A DNA stretch of 64,000 nucleotides from Streptomyces caeruleatus (lineage in GTDB: Bacteria > Actinomycetota > Actinomycetes > Streptomycetales > Streptomycetaceae). The position numbers were made by a program, and so were the translations under genes. Positions 31,022 through 39,937 of the stretch are shown piece by piece. The stretch's first letter is position 1. Every line of letters starts with the position of its first letter. Under the pieces are notes generated by a model. The model saw only the letters and a list, made by a program, of their open reading frames with translations, was not told the DNA's origin and ran no database searches. The stretch spans positions 429,795 to 493,794 of the forward strand of contig NZ_KQ948930.1 in assembly GCF_001514235.1 (NCBI RefSeq). Reading direction: 5' to 3'.

Positions 31022-33436
31022 TCAATCCCTGAGCAGGTCCGGCACACCGCAGTCGTCCGGTTCGTCCCGGTCCCCGGACACGACCGTGAGCTGCTGGGTG
31101 GCCCGGGTGAGCGCGACGTACAGCACGCGCAGTCCGGCCGGTGACTCGTCCGCGATCTCCGCCGGGGAGACGACGACCGTCGCGTCGTACTCCAGCCCCT
31201 TCGCCTCCAGGCTGCCGAGCGCCACGACCCGGTCGCCGAGCCCCGCCAGCCACTTGGCCGCCTCCTCGCGCCGCTGCATGGCGACGACGACGCCGACCGT
31301 GCCGTCGACACGGTCGAGCAGACGCGCGGCTTCTTCACGGACGGTCTGTGCGAGAGAGTCCCGTACGACCGTGAAGCGTGGCTCGACGCCCGTGGAGCGG
31401 ACAGCCGACGGTGAGGTCGAGCCGGGCATGGCCAGGGCCAGCACCTTGGCCGCGAGCTGGGCGATCTCGGCCGGGTTGCGGTAGTTCACGGTGAGCTGGA
31501 AGCGGCGGCGCGGGCGGGTGCCCAGCGCCTCGTCCCGGGCCTCGGCCGCCTCGTCCACGTCGGACCAGGACGACTGGGCCGGGTCGCCGACGACCGTCCA
31601 GGTGGCGTGCCGGCCCCTGCGGCCGAGCATCCGCCACTGCATCGGCGTGACGTCCTGGGCCTCGTCGACGATGACGTGGGCGTACTCGGTGCGCTCGGCG
31701 GCCAGCCGCTCGGCGCGCTCGCGCTGCGACTCCTCGCGGACCGGCATCAGCTCCTCCAGGCCGGTGAGCTGGTCGAGCGGGTCGAGGTCGCGCTTCTTCC
31801 GGGGGCGGGCCGGGGTGCCGAGGATCGCCTGGAGTTCGTCGAGCATGGCGATGTCGTGCACGGAGTACCCGTCCCGCCTGAGCGAGCGGGCCACCTTGCG
31901 GACCTCGCCGGGGTTGAGGATGCGGCGGGCCCAGCGGCCGAGGCGGCGCTCGTCGGCCATCGCGGCCAGGACGGCCTGCGGGGTCAGCTCCGGCCACCAG
32001 GCGTCGAGGAAGGCGATGAAGCTGTCCTCCGTGCTGACGTCCTCGTCGAAGGAGGAGCGCAGTTCGGCGGCGAGCTCGGGGTCGCTGTGGCGGGTGCCGG
32101 CGCCCGACTGGGTCCACAGGGCGTCGAGCAGCAGCTTGCGGGCGCGCGGGCGCAGCAGGTTCACGGGTGCCGTGCCGCCGAGGGCGGTGCGGCGGACACG
32201 TTCCAGCTCGGCGGCCTCCAGTTCGAGACGGCGGCCGAAGGCGACCACGCGCAGCCGGGTGGGCGGCCCGGCCGGGGTCCGCGCGGGCGTACCGGTGTCG
32301 TCGTCGCCCGGGTCGTCGCCGAAGGCGAGCTGGCCCGTCCGGTTCGCGGCCGTGCCGCCGGAGGCGGGTCGGCCCTGCGGGGCCCGGCCGCCCGGCCCGA
32401 GCTCCAGCGCGCCGCGCGCCGCCTTCCGCAGCACCTTGAGCATGCGGTACGAGCCCTTGGCGCGGGCCGTGGACGGGGCGTCGTACAGCGTGGCCTCGGC
32501 ACCGTCGACGAGCGAGCCGATCGCCCGGATGGCGACCTGGCCCTCCTCGCCGAGCGACGGGAGCACGCCCTCGGTGTACGCGACGAGCAGCGGGGTCGGG
32601 GAGACGATCAGGATGCCGCCCGAGTAGCGGCGGCGGTCCTGGTAGAGCAGGTAGGCGGCGCGGTGCAGGGCCACGGCGGTCTTGCCGGTGCCGGGGCCGC
32701 CCTCGACGTACGTCACGGAGGCGGCGGGCGCGCGGATGACCAGGTCCTGCTCGGCCTGGATGGAGGCCACGATGTCCCGCATGGTGTGGCTGCGGGCCTG
32801 GCCGAGGGCGGCCATGAGGGCGCCGTCGCCGATGACGGCCAGCTCGTCGCCGCCGAGGAAGGCCTTGAGCTCGGGGCGCATGAGGTCGTCCTCGACGCCG
32901 AGCACGCGGCGCCCCTTGGAGCGGATGACCCGGCGCCGTACGACCCGCCCGGGATCGACCGGGGTGGAGCGGTAGAACGGCGCCGCGGCCGGGGCCCGCC
33001 AGTCGATGACCAGCGGGGCGTAGTCCTGGTCGAGCACGCCGATACGGCCGATGTGCAGGGTCTCGGCGATGTCGGCGGTGTTGTCCTCGCGGACCGCGCC
33101 CTCGGCGGGCTCGACGGCGGTGTAGGCGCCGTCGGGCCCCTTCTTGCCGTCCTTGCCGAGGAGCAGGTCGATCCGGCCGAAGAGGAAGTCCTCGAACTCG
33201 TTGTTGAGCCGGTTGAGGTGGACACCCGCGCGGAAGACCTGTGCGTCGCGCTCGGCGAGTGCGCCGGGCGTGCCGACCTGGCCGCGCTTGGCCGCGTCGT
33301 TCATGAGGAACTCGGCCTCGTGGATCTTCTCCTCGAGCCGCTGGTACACCCGGTCCAGGTGTTCCTGTTCGACGCCGATCTCGCGGTCTCTCGAGGAGTC
33401 TTCGAGCGCGGTTTCCTGTGGAGCCTGAGCGGCCAC
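31022..33436 (-). CDS. HelD-like UvrD/Rep-family helicase (RNA polymerase-associated type)
   Basis: 804-aa superfamily 1 ATPase. An N-terminal coiled coil (about 10-80, EQEHLDRVYQRLEEKIHEAE) is the part that HelD inserts into RNA polymerase. Walker A GGPGTGKTAVAL, motif II DEAQDVTPMQW and the C-terminal VALTRATQQLTV motif are intact. HelD proteins recycle stalled RNA polymerase using ATP, and some actinobacterial members protect against rifampicin; which applies here cannot be told. A Gly/Pro/Ala-rich, probably flexible insertion occurs at about 345-390. The GTG start is preceded by AAGGGGG. Confidence 0.9.
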   Translation of the reverse strand: MAAQAPQETALEDSSRDREIGVEQEHLDRVYQRLEEKIHEAEFLMNDAAKRGQVGTPGALAERDAQVFRAGVHLNRLNNEFEDFLFGRIDLLLGKDGKKGPDGAYTAVEPAEGAVREDNTADIAETLHIGRIGVLDQDYAPLVIDWRAPAAAPFYRSTPVDPGRVVRRRVIRSKGRRVLGVEDDLMRPELKAFLGGDELAVIGDGALMAALGQARSHTMRDIVASIQAEQDLVIRAPAASVTYVEGGPGTGKTAVALHRAAYLLYQDRRRYSGGILIVSPTPLLVAYTEGVLPSLGEEGQVAIRAIGSLVDGAEATLYDAPSTARAKGSYRMLKVLRKAARGALELGPGGRAPQGRPASGGTAANRTGQLAFGDDPGDDDTGTPARTPAGPPTRLRVVAFGRRLELEAAELERVRRTALGGTAPVNLLRPRARKLLLDALWTQSGAGTRHSDPELAAELRSSFDEDVSTEDSFIAFLDAWWPELTPQAVLAAMADERRLGRWARRILNPGEVRKVARSLRRDGYSVHDIAMLDELQAILGTPARPRKKRDLDPLDQLTGLEELMPVREESQRERAERLAAERTEYAHVIVDEAQDVTPMQWRMLGRRGRHATWTVVGDPAQSSWSDVDEAAEARDEALGTRPRRRFQLTVNYRNPAEIAQLAAKVLALAMPGSTSPSAVRSTGVEPRFTVVRDSLAQTVREEAARLLDRVDGTVGVVVAMQRREEAAKWLAGLGDRVVALGSLEAKGLEYDATVVVSPAEIADESPAGLRVLYVALTRATQQLTVVSGDRDEPDDCGVPDLLRD

Positions 33437-33506
33437 CGGGCCCCCTTCTGACGTGCTGGGCAGCCGTCAACCGTACGCGAAGGGGACCCGGAAAAGCTAC
33501 GGCACG

Positions 33507-34343
33507 CTATACGTCGACCTCGGCCAGCTTGTTTCCGTCGAAGTCCATGACCTCCACGTGGTCCACGTCGTCGGGGGACATGGACACGCCGCCGCTGACG
33601 TAGAGCGGGTTCCTGGCCTGCTCGGTCTTGGCGTCCGGGATGCCGTAGCCCCACTTCGGGACGGACCAGGAGGCGGCCGTCTCGCGCTCGCCGCTCTTGC
33701 TGACGAAGATCAGGGAACATTTGAGCGGTCCCTTGACGCCCTTGAGCTCAAGGGCCGTCTCGGTGCCCCAGAGCTTCTCCGACATGGCGACGGTCGCGCT
33801 GACGCCGGTCGTCGTGTCGTTGCCCGAGGCCTTGTTCTTGATGCTGTCGAACAGGTCCTTGGCGGGGTTGGCGGCCGCCACGGTGTTGTTGCCCTCGGTG
33901 CCACCGCCGCCGCCGTCGCTGCCGTTGGTCGCCACGGCCACGAACGGGCCGCCGACGATGAGCGCGGCCGCCGCGGCCACCATGTAGAAGCTGCGCCGGC
34001 GCTTCTGGGCGCGGCGCTCGGCGACCTCGTCGACCAGCTTGTTCACCAGGCGCGGGCTGGGCTTGGCGGACAGGGAGTCACCGATCGCGGGCGTACCGGC
34101 GCCGGGCAGGTCCGCGAGCGCGGCCAGCATCGGCTCCATGCCGGCGAGCTCGTCCAGCTGCTGGGCGCACCATTCGCAGGTCGCGAGGTGGGCCTCGAAA
34201 GCGGTTGCCTCGGCGTCGTCGAGGATCCCGAGGGCGTAGGCGCCGACGGTCTCGTGCTCGCTCGGGGCCGAATGTCCCTGCATGGGTCCAGACATACCCG
34301 AACCGCCCATCCCGAATCCCTGGTTTCCCCCGTAAACACTCAT
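33507..34343 (-). CDS. rsuA: Membrane zinc anti-sigma factor (RsuA-like)
   Basis: 278 aa. The N-terminal cytoplasmic anti-sigma domain has the H-x3-C-x2-C zinc motif (His52, Cys56, Cys59). A basic stretch KRRR and one membrane helix (about 119-139) come next, then an extracytoplasmic domain of about 135 residues. It should hold the sigma factor encoded immediately upstream until an envelope signal arrives. The ATG shares one base with the sigma stop (TGATG); a GTG one codon earlier is also possible. The symbol rests on recalled synteny with the S. coelicolor sigU-rsuA pair. Confidence 0.85.
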   Translation of the reverse strand: MSVYGGNQGFGMGGSGMSGPMQGHSAPSEHETVGAYALGILDDAEATAFEAHLATCEWCAQQLDELAGMEPMLAALADLPGAGTPAIGDSLSAKPSPRLVNKLVDEVAERRAQKRRRSFYMVAAAAALIVGGPFVAVATNGSDGGGGGTEGNNTVAAANPAKDLFDSIKNKASGNDTTTGVSATVAMSEKLWGTETALELKGVKGPLKCSLIFVSKSGERETAASWSVPKWGYGIPDAKTEQARNPLYVSGGVSMSPDDVDHVEVMDFDGNKLAEVDV

Positions 34344-34918
34344 CACGCCGTCACCCCCCGCTCCTCCAGAGCCAGCTTCATCGACCGCAGGGCATAGAAA
34401 ACCCTTGAGCGAACGGTGCCGCTGGGTATGCCCAGCGTCTCGGCCGCCTCGTTGACCGTACGCCCCTTGAAGTACGTCTCGACCAGGACCTCCCGGTGGG
34501 CGGGGGTCAGGTCGTCGAGTGCGTCCGACAGCGTCATCAGCCACAGCGCCTTGTCGATCTCGTCCTCCGCGGGGATGACCTCCAGCGGCGACGGATCGAC
34601 CTCCTGCGGCCGGGCCTGCCGGCTGCGGTGGCCGTCGATGACGATGCGCCGGGCGACCGTCACCAGCCAGGGGCGTACCGATCCGGTCGCTCGATTGAGC
34701 TGTCCGGCGTTCTTCCAGGCACGGATGAGCGTCTCCTGCACGACGTCCTCTGCTCGTTGCCGGTCACCGGCGACCAGTCGAAGGACATACGCAAGGAGGG
34801 GTCCGGCGTGCTCTCTGTACAGCGCACGCATCAGCTCCTCATCAGGTTCCGAGGGCTGGGACATGCGATGTCGGGCCCTCGATCCACGTTCATTGGCCAC
34901 GACGGAATCCTTGCGCAC
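34343..34918 (-). CDS. sigU: ECF sigma factor (SigU-like)
   Basis: 191-aa group 4 sigma factor. Region 2 is seen in LYREHAGPLLAYVLRLVAGD and AEDVVQETLIRAWKN, and region 4 in LTPAHREVLVETYFKGRTVN followed by the helix-turn-helix LGIPSGTVRSRVFYALRSM. The GTG at 34918 was chosen because GGAGGT lies six bases ahead; an ATG at 34864 with GAGGG gives a 173-aa form and cannot be excluded. The downstream anti-sigma gene is translationally coupled. The family controls envelope or secretion stress genes; in S. coelicolor sigU affects secreted proteins. Confidence 0.87.
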   Translation of the reverse strand: MRKDSVVANERGSRARHRMSQPSEPDEELMRALYREHAGPLLAYVLRLVAGDRQRAEDVVQETLIRAWKNAGQLNRATGSVRPWLVTVARRIVIDGHRSRQARPQEVDPSPLEVIPAEDEIDKALWLMTLSDALDDLTPAHREVLVETYFKGRTVNEAAETLGIPSGTVRSRVFYALRSMKLALEERGVTA

Positions 34919-35183
34919 GCCCACCTCCGATGTCCGGGGGTTCCCCCAGTCGGTCGCTCGACCACCCGTACGGAAGCGGCCCGTTGAGTGTTCAAACCGA
35001 GGCGACACTTTTCTTCGGAGTGACGTGACGAGCGGGACATGGCAGCACATTCTCACCGTGCGATCTTTACATTTCCGTCACATCGGCAAGATCGAAAGCG
35101 GGCTTCCCTACGGGTGCGTAGGTAAACGGCATGTAATCGAAATCACTTCGACAGCCGTTCCGCAGAAGCCGCATAACGGACCG

Positions 35184-35780
35184 TCAGGCGCGGGCGAGGG
35201 CGGCTCGACGACGGTGCCGGGCCACTCTTTCCCGGTTCCCGCAGACCTCACTGGAGCACCAGCGCCTCCTGCGTCCCCGGGACGTATCGACATAAACGAT
35301 CGGGCAGTTGTCGCCCTCGCACTCCCGCAGGCCGGCCCGCGCGAGGGGGTCGGTGAGCAGTTCCAGGGCGTCCCGCGCGAGGGCGCCGAGCAGCGCCGCG
35401 CACTCGGGCGGATGATCCAACTGCCGGACGAGGGTGCCGTCTTCCGCGCGTACGGCACGCGGCGCGGGCGGTGCCGCGCGGGCGATGTCGTTGACCCGGG
35501 CGAGCGCGATGTCGTATGACGGCCAGGGTTCGGGCGCGAGTCCGCCGCGCACCAACTGCCCGATTCTTCCGCGCAGTTCACGGAAGTCGACGAGCCAGGA
35601 GGCGTCGGCGTGGCTCAGCGGTGTGCCCGGCGGCGCGAGGCCGGCCCCGACGATCCAGGCGCACAACACCTCGACCGAGTCGAACCGTTCCTCGGGGTGC
35701 GTGGTCGCGAGGAGATCCAGACAGAGCCGCCCCGCGTCGAACCGCAGCTCGTACGCGCCCGTGGCCGAACCCAGTGCCAT
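35184..35780 (-). CDS. CGNR zinc-finger regulator with ABATE domain
   Basis: 198 aa. An N-terminal ABATE-type domain (about 10-130, FDAGRLCLDLLATTHPEERF) is followed by the CGNR zinc finger: CEGDNCPIVYVDTSRG, then CSSEVCGNRERVARHRR. The family is thought to be transcriptional regulators that bind a ligand through the ABATE domain; individual targets are mostly unknown. No obvious partner gene is adjacent. The 265 bases before the sigma gene start carry no other gene. Confidence 0.86.
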   Translation of the reverse strand: MALGSATGAYELRFDAGRLCLDLLATTHPEERFDSVEVLCAWIVGAGLAPPGTPLSHADASWLVDFRELRGRIGQLVRGGLAPEPWPSYDIALARVNDIARAAPPAPRAVRAEDGTLVRQLDHPPECAALLGALARDALELLTDPLARAGLRECEGDNCPIVYVDTSRGRRRRWCSSEVCGNRERVARHRRRAALARA

Positions 35781-35936
35781 GTGCCTGTCACCGCCTAGGG
35801 GTCACCCCGGTAAGGAGGGGTCGGTGAGGAGAGCTGGGGGAACCGTTCCCTCTAACAGTGCCTGCCCGGCGGCGGAGCCGGAACCCCTCGTACCGGCGGT
35901 TGACCGGCCCGGCCCGGACCGGCCAGGCCGGCGGGG

Positions 35937-37088
35937 TCACACGTCCGCGTACTTGGAGTCCGCCGCGGGGTCCAGCGCCAGCCGGTACCCCCGCTTCACC
36001 ACCGTCTGGATCAACTTCGGCGCCCCCAGAGCCGTACGCAGCCGGGCCATCGCCGTCTCCACGGCGTGCTCGTCCCGCCCGGCCCCCGGCAGCGCCCGCA
36101 GCAGATCCGCCCGCGGCACCACCCATCCCGGCCGCCGCGACAGCGCCCGCAGCAGCGACATCCCCGCCGGCGGCACCGGCCGCAGCACCCCGTCGACCAG
36201 CACGGCATGACCGCGGATCTCCACCCGGTGCCCGGCGATCGGCAGGGACCGGGCCCGTCCGGGCAGCTCCTGGCACAGCAGCTGGACCAGCGGCCCGAGG
36301 CGGAAGCGTTCCGGCTGGACGGTGTCGACGCCGAGGGCCTGCAGGGGCAGCGCGGTGACCGGCCCGACACAGGCCGGCAGGACGTCGTGGTTGAGGGCGG
36401 CGAGCAGCTCGGGAAGCAGGCCGCGCTCCTCGGCCCGCGACAGCAGGGACGCGGCGGCCGGGGCGCTGGTGAAGGTGACGGCGTCCAGACCGCGCGAGAC
36501 CGCGGCGTCCAGCAGCCGGTCGACCGGCCCGATGTCCTCCGGCGGAAGCCACCGGTACACCGGCACCCCGAGCACCTCCGCTCCCGCGGCCTTCAACGAC
36601 TCCACGAACCCGGGCAGCGGGTCCCCGTGCAGCTGGATGGCGACCCGGCGTCCCTCGACGCCCTCCTCCAGCAGCCGGTCCAGCACCTCGGCCATGGACT
36701 CGCTGGACGGCGACCAGTCCTCGGTCAGCCCGGCGGCCCGTACCGCGCCCTTGACCTTGGGCCCGCGCGCGAGCAGCTCGACGCCGCGCAGCCGGGCCAG
36801 CAGGTCCTCGCCCAGCCCCCACCCGTCGGCGGCCTCGATCCAGCCCCGGAAGCCGATGGCGGTCGTGGCGACCACGACGTCCGGCGTGCGCTGGATGATC
36901 TCCTTGGTGGCGGCGAGCAGTTCGCTGTCGTCGGCGAGCGGCACGATGCGCAGGGCAGGGGCGTGCAGCACGGCCGCGCCGCGCCGCTGGAGCAGCACCC
37001 CGAGCTCGTCGGCCCGGCGCGCGGCGGTGACGCCCACGGTGAACCCCTCAAGGGGCCCGTGTTGGGATTGCTGCTGTTCGTCGTACAT
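35937..37088 (-). CDS. nnaR: HemD-like / winged-helix fusion regulator (NnaR type)
   Basis: 383 aa. Residues about 12-265 form a uroporphyrinogen-III-synthase-like domain (LEGFTVGVTAARRADELG; VVVATTAIGFRGW; DAVTFTSAPAAASLLS). Residues about 290-375 form an OmpR-type winged helix (RRPGWVVPRADLLRALPG, HAVETAMARLRTALG, LIQTVVKRGYRLAL). The same fusion beside a nitrate transporter occurs in S. coelicolor (NnaR, co-activator of nitrite assimilation with GlnR) and Mycobacterium. The HemD part is probably a sensor rather than the haem-pathway enzyme. A perfect 11-base inverted repeat lies 47-89 bases upstream. Confidence 0.88.
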   Translation of the reverse strand: MYDEQQQSQHGPLEGFTVGVTAARRADELGVLLQRRGAAVLHAPALRIVPLADDSELLAATKEIIQRTPDVVVATTAIGFRGWIEAADGWGLGEDLLARLRGVELLARGPKVKGAVRAAGLTEDWSPSSESMAEVLDRLLEEGVEGRRVAIQLHGDPLPGFVESLKAAGAEVLGVPVYRWLPPEDIGPVDRLLDAAVSRGLDAVTFTSAPAAASLLSRAEERGLLPELLAALNHDVLPACVGPVTALPLQALGVDTVQPERFRLGPLVQLLCQELPGRARSLPIAGHRVEIRGHAVLVDGVLRPVPPAGMSLLRALSRRPGWVVPRADLLRALPGAGRDEHAVETAMARLRTALGAPKLIQTVVKRGYRLALDPAADSKYADV

Positions 37089-37134
37089 AACTCTCGTCCC
37101 GCACTCGAGTCGTGGTGCTTGCGCCAGATGCTCA

Positions 37135-37177
37135 CACCAAGGGTGGCCGGAGGTGCTTACTGATCGCACCCTTGGTG
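37135..37177. promoter_or_regulatory. Perfect 11-base inverted repeat upstream of nnaR
   Basis: CACCAAGGGTG (37135-37145) and CACCCTTGGTG (37167-37177) are exact inverted copies 21 bases apart, centred about 68 bases before the nnaR start. The centre-to-centre spacing of 32 bases (three turns) suits a dimer or tetramer site, perhaps autoregulation. Confidence 0.5.
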
Positions 37178-37196
37178 GTTACACCTGCATGCCGAG

Positions 37197-37226
37197 CGAG
37201 CCTGTCAACGGTGCGTGACAGGCTCG
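37197..37226 (-). terminator. Hairpin after narK
   Basis: CGAGCCTGTCA (37197-37207) pairs perfectly with TGACAGGCTCG (37216-37226) around eight bases. It lies about 28 bases past the narK stop on the minus strand and separates narK from nnaR. Confidence 0.75.
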
Positions 37227-37253
37227 GTTCGGCTGGATGTCGGCGGTGTTACG

Positions 37254-38636
37254 TCACACCTGCGCGTAGCTGAGCTGCGGTTTTTCCTCCGTCGCCGTTG
37301 TGGTGTCGGTCTCGGGGGCCGCCGGGCGGCGAAGGTATACGGCCCAGGTGACCACGAAGCAGACGCCGTAGAAGGCGAGGAAGGCGAGGAAGGCGCCGGT
37401 GCCGGAGCCCACGGTGAGGAAGGACTGGCGGAAGGCGAGGTTGATGCCGAGCCCGCCGAGCGCGCCCACCGCGCCGATGAGCCCCATGGAGGCGCCGGAC
37501 AGGCGGCGCCCGTAGGCGGCGGCCTCCTCACCGGTGAGCCCCTTGGCGAGGGCCTTGTTGTGGAAGATGCCGGGGATCATCTTGAACGTCGAGCCGTTGC
37601 CGAGCCCGCTGAGGACGAACAGGGCGATGAAGGCGCAGGTGAACAGGGGCAGCGACTTCTGCATGGAGGCCACGACGACGACGGCGGTCGCGGCGGCCAT
37701 GGCGACGTAGTTCCACAGCGTGATCTTCGCGCCGCCGAACCGGTCGGCGAGCGAGCCGCCGACGGGGCGGATCAGGGAGCCGAGGAGCGGGCCGATGAAG
37801 GTGACGTAGGCGGCCTGCAGCGGCGTACGGCCGAACTGGGTCTGGAGGACCAGCCCGAACGCGAAGCTGTAGCCGATGAACGAGCCGAACGTCCCGATGT
37901 AGAGGAAGGACATGATCCAGGTGTGGGCGTCCTTCGCCGCGTCCCGGGCGGCGCCGGTGTCGTTCTTGACGGACGCGATGCTGTCCATCTTCAGCCAGGC
38001 GAGGGCGGCGGCGATCACGATGAACGGGATGTAGATCCCGAGCAGCAGGCGCGGGCCGCCGCTCGCGCCGATGACCGCGAGGCCGATGAGCTGGACCACG
38101 GGGACGCCGATGTTGCCGCCGCCGGCGTTGAGTCCGAGCGCCCAGCCCTTCTTCCGGAGCGGGAAGAAGGCGTTGATGTTGGTCATGCTGGAGGCGAAGT
38201 TCCCGCCGCCGACACCGGCCAGCATCGCGCACACCAGGAAGGTGCCGAAGGACGTCCCCGGTTCCATCACGGCGAACGCGGCGACGGTCGGCACGAGCAG
38301 CAGACTCGCCGAGACGACCGTCCAGATCCGGCCACCGAAGATGGCGACGGCGAAGGTGTAGGGCACGCGGACGACGGCGCCGACCAGGGTGGCCATGGAG
38401 ACGATGGTGAACTTGTCGGCGGGGGTGAGCCCGTACTCCGGGCCCATGAACAGCACCATCACCGACCACAGGGTCCAGATGGAGAAACCGATGTGCTCGG
38501 AGAGGACGGAGAAGAAGAGGTTGCGCTTGGCGATCTTCTCCCCGGTCTCGTTCCAGAAGGTCTCGTCCTCGGGATCCCAGTGCTCGATCCAGCGGCCTCC
38601 CCTGCTTGCAGCGGGGGCTGTGCTACTGGCTGTCAT
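37254..38636 (-). CDS. narK: Nitrate/nitrite transporter of the MFS NNP family
   Basis: 460 aa with 12 membrane segments. NNP-family features include a long N-terminal lead (HWDPEDETFWNETGEKIAKRN), the first helix with the conserved Arg region, and Gly-rich signature stretches (MLAGVGGGNFASSMTNINAF, ALGLNAGGGNIGVPVVQ). It imports nitrate or exports nitrite. The ATG at 38636 has GGAGG directly upstream; the reading frame stays open far upstream but that sequence belongs to other features. It shares strand and neighbourhood with nnaR, which suggests co-regulation. Confidence 0.92.
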   Translation of the reverse strand: MTASSTAPAASRGGRWIEHWDPEDETFWNETGEKIAKRNLFFSVLSEHIGFSIWTLWSVMVLFMGPEYGLTPADKFTIVSMATLVGAVVRVPYTFAVAIFGGRIWTVVSASLLLVPTVAAFAVMEPGTSFGTFLVCAMLAGVGGGNFASSMTNINAFFPLRKKGWALGLNAGGGNIGVPVVQLIGLAVIGASGGPRLLLGIYIPFIVIAAALAWLKMDSIASVKNDTGAARDAAKDAHTWIMSFLYIGTFGSFIGYSFAFGLVLQTQFGRTPLQAAYVTFIGPLLGSLIRPVGGSLADRFGGAKITLWNYVAMAAATAVVVVASMQKSLPLFTCAFIALFVLSGLGNGSTFKMIPGIFHNKALAKGLTGEEAAAYGRRLSGASMGLIGAVGALGGLGINLAFRQSFLTVGSGTGAFLAFLAFYGVCFVVTWAVYLRRPAAPETDTTTATEEKPQLSYAQV

Positions 38637-38806
38637 GACGCCTCCACGGTCTTCGGGCCCGGTCGCGGTACGGGTGACTGATCCCGAAGGTAGAGAGGGC
38701 TCGTTTCCGCGCTGTGGCACCGAGTGACCGGAAAGGAACTTTGCTCTCACCCGGCGAGGGGGGTGGATGAGAGGTTTACCGGCCGGGCCCTCTGGAGGGG
38801 CGCGTG

Positions 38807-39838
38807 TCAGCGCTGCGGGGGCTGCCAGTGGGGGTTCTGCTGGGGGTGGGGCTGGGGCTGGCCGTACGGCGGCTGGGGCTGGGGCTGAGGCTGCTGACCG
38901 TAGGGCACGTGGGGCTGAGGCTGCTGACCGTAATGCGGGTGGGGCTGGGGCTGCTGCGGTGGCTGCGGCTGGCCGTACGGCGGCTGCTGGGGGGCGCCGC
39001 CGTACGGGCCGGGGGTCTGGGGGGCGCCGCCGTACGGGCCGGGGGTCTGGGGGGCGCCGCCGTACGGGCCCGGGGCCGGCGCGGCGTACGGCTGCTGCGG
39101 TGGCTGCTGGCCGTAACCGGCGGGGGCGGGCGGGGGCTGGTTGCCGTAGGGACCGGAGGCGAAGGGGTTGTGCTGCCCCGGGATCTGCGCGCCGGGCGGC
39201 AGATAGCGCACCCGGCCCGCCTGGTCGGTGATCGGTGTGAACCCGGCGGCCTGGAGGCGGGCCGCGAACTTGGCGTTGCGCTTGCGGGTCACGGCGAAGC
39301 CGATGCCGACGATCGCCATGAAGAACGCCCAGGTGAGGAACGCGGCGATCCAGGCGGCACCGTCCGCGCCGAGCCGCAGCCCGAGGATCACGGCGCCGAT
39401 GGTGAGGCCGATGGCCGCGTAGCCCATCCGCTTCTCGGCGTTCTTGCCGGTGAGGTCGAAGTTGATCCGGGCCTTGAGCAGTTCGAAGGCGTCGGGGATC
39501 AGGGGCGGTACGGACACCCCGTCGCCGGCGTTCGGGTACTGCGCCCAGTTCTGCCCGGCGCGGGCGCGGGCCTGGGGGCTGGGGTCGGGGGCGATCAGCA
39601 TGACGAGCGCGTTGTTCCGCCCGGCGCTCTGCCGTACGTCCGCGTACTCGTACCCGAACTGCTGGGCGATGAAGGCGAGCCTGGCGAGCTTCTTCACCGA
39701 GGCCAGCGGGCTGGTGAGCTCGACCGGCTCCCCGCTCGCCATCAGCCGCAGCATCTTCTGCACCTGCCGCTTGCTCATCAGTCCCTGCTCCCCACCGGCC
39801 ACCTGGGCCCACCCGGCCACCAGGGCCGCCCCGTTCAC
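38807..39838 (-). CDS. Membrane protein with long Pro/Gln/Gly-rich repetitive C-terminus
   Basis: 343 aa. Residues 1-130 are soluble (VQKMLRLMASGEPVELTSPL, FGYEYADVRQSAGRNNALVM), two membrane helices lie near 140-185, and the last ~115 residues are PYGxxPQ-type repeats, including three near-identical PYGGAPQTPG units encoded by a 30-base tandem repeat. I do not recognise a family with a known role. The start is a GTG without a strong ribosome site; an ATG at 39778 (MSKRQVQK, with GGGAG upstream) is an alternative. Confidence 0.75.
   Translation of the reverse strand: MNGAALVAGWAQVAGGEQGLMSKRQVQKMLRLMASGEPVELTSPLASVKKLARLAFIAQQFGYEYADVRQSAGRNNALVMLIAPDPSPQARARAGQNWAQYPNAGDGVSVPPLIPDAFELLKARINFDLTGKNAEKRMGYAAIGLTIGAVILGLRLGADGAAWIAAFLTWAFFMAIVGIGFAVTRKRNAKFAARLQAAGFTPITDQAGRVRYLPPGAQIPGQHNPFASGPYGNQPPPAPAGYGQQPPQQPYAAPAPGPYGGAPQTPGPYGGAPQTPGPYGGAPQQPPYGQPQPPQQPQPHPHYGQQPQPHVPYGQQPQPQPQPPYGQPQPHPQQNPHWQPPQR
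38989..39078 (-). repeat. 30-base tandem repeats encoding PYGGAPQTPG
   Basis: Three consecutive 30-base units, the first two identical and the third diverging at its end, encode Pro-Tyr-Gly-Gly-Ala-Pro-Gln-Thr-Pro-Gly in the tail of the membrane protein. Copy number is likely to vary among strains. Confidence 0.8.
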
Positions 39839-39937
39839 TTCCGCAACGCGATCAGTGTTCCACGGGGGTCTGACAGTCAGGTATCTCGGCCGGTGGGTTC
39901 ACAGGATCTTGGGGGAACCTTGCCTGAGTTGACAGGT

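Noticed and set aside
38650..38760. GlnR box upstream of narK
   Set aside because: A GGTCAC and a GGAAAC half-site occur on the minus strand, but their spacing does not match the consensus as I know it, so it was not listed as a site.
38637..39812. Continuous upstream extension of the narK frame
   Set aside because: The extension is an out-of-frame reading of the Pro/Gln-rich membrane-protein gene. The ATG at 38636 has a GGAGG ribosome site and begins the conserved NNP N-terminus.
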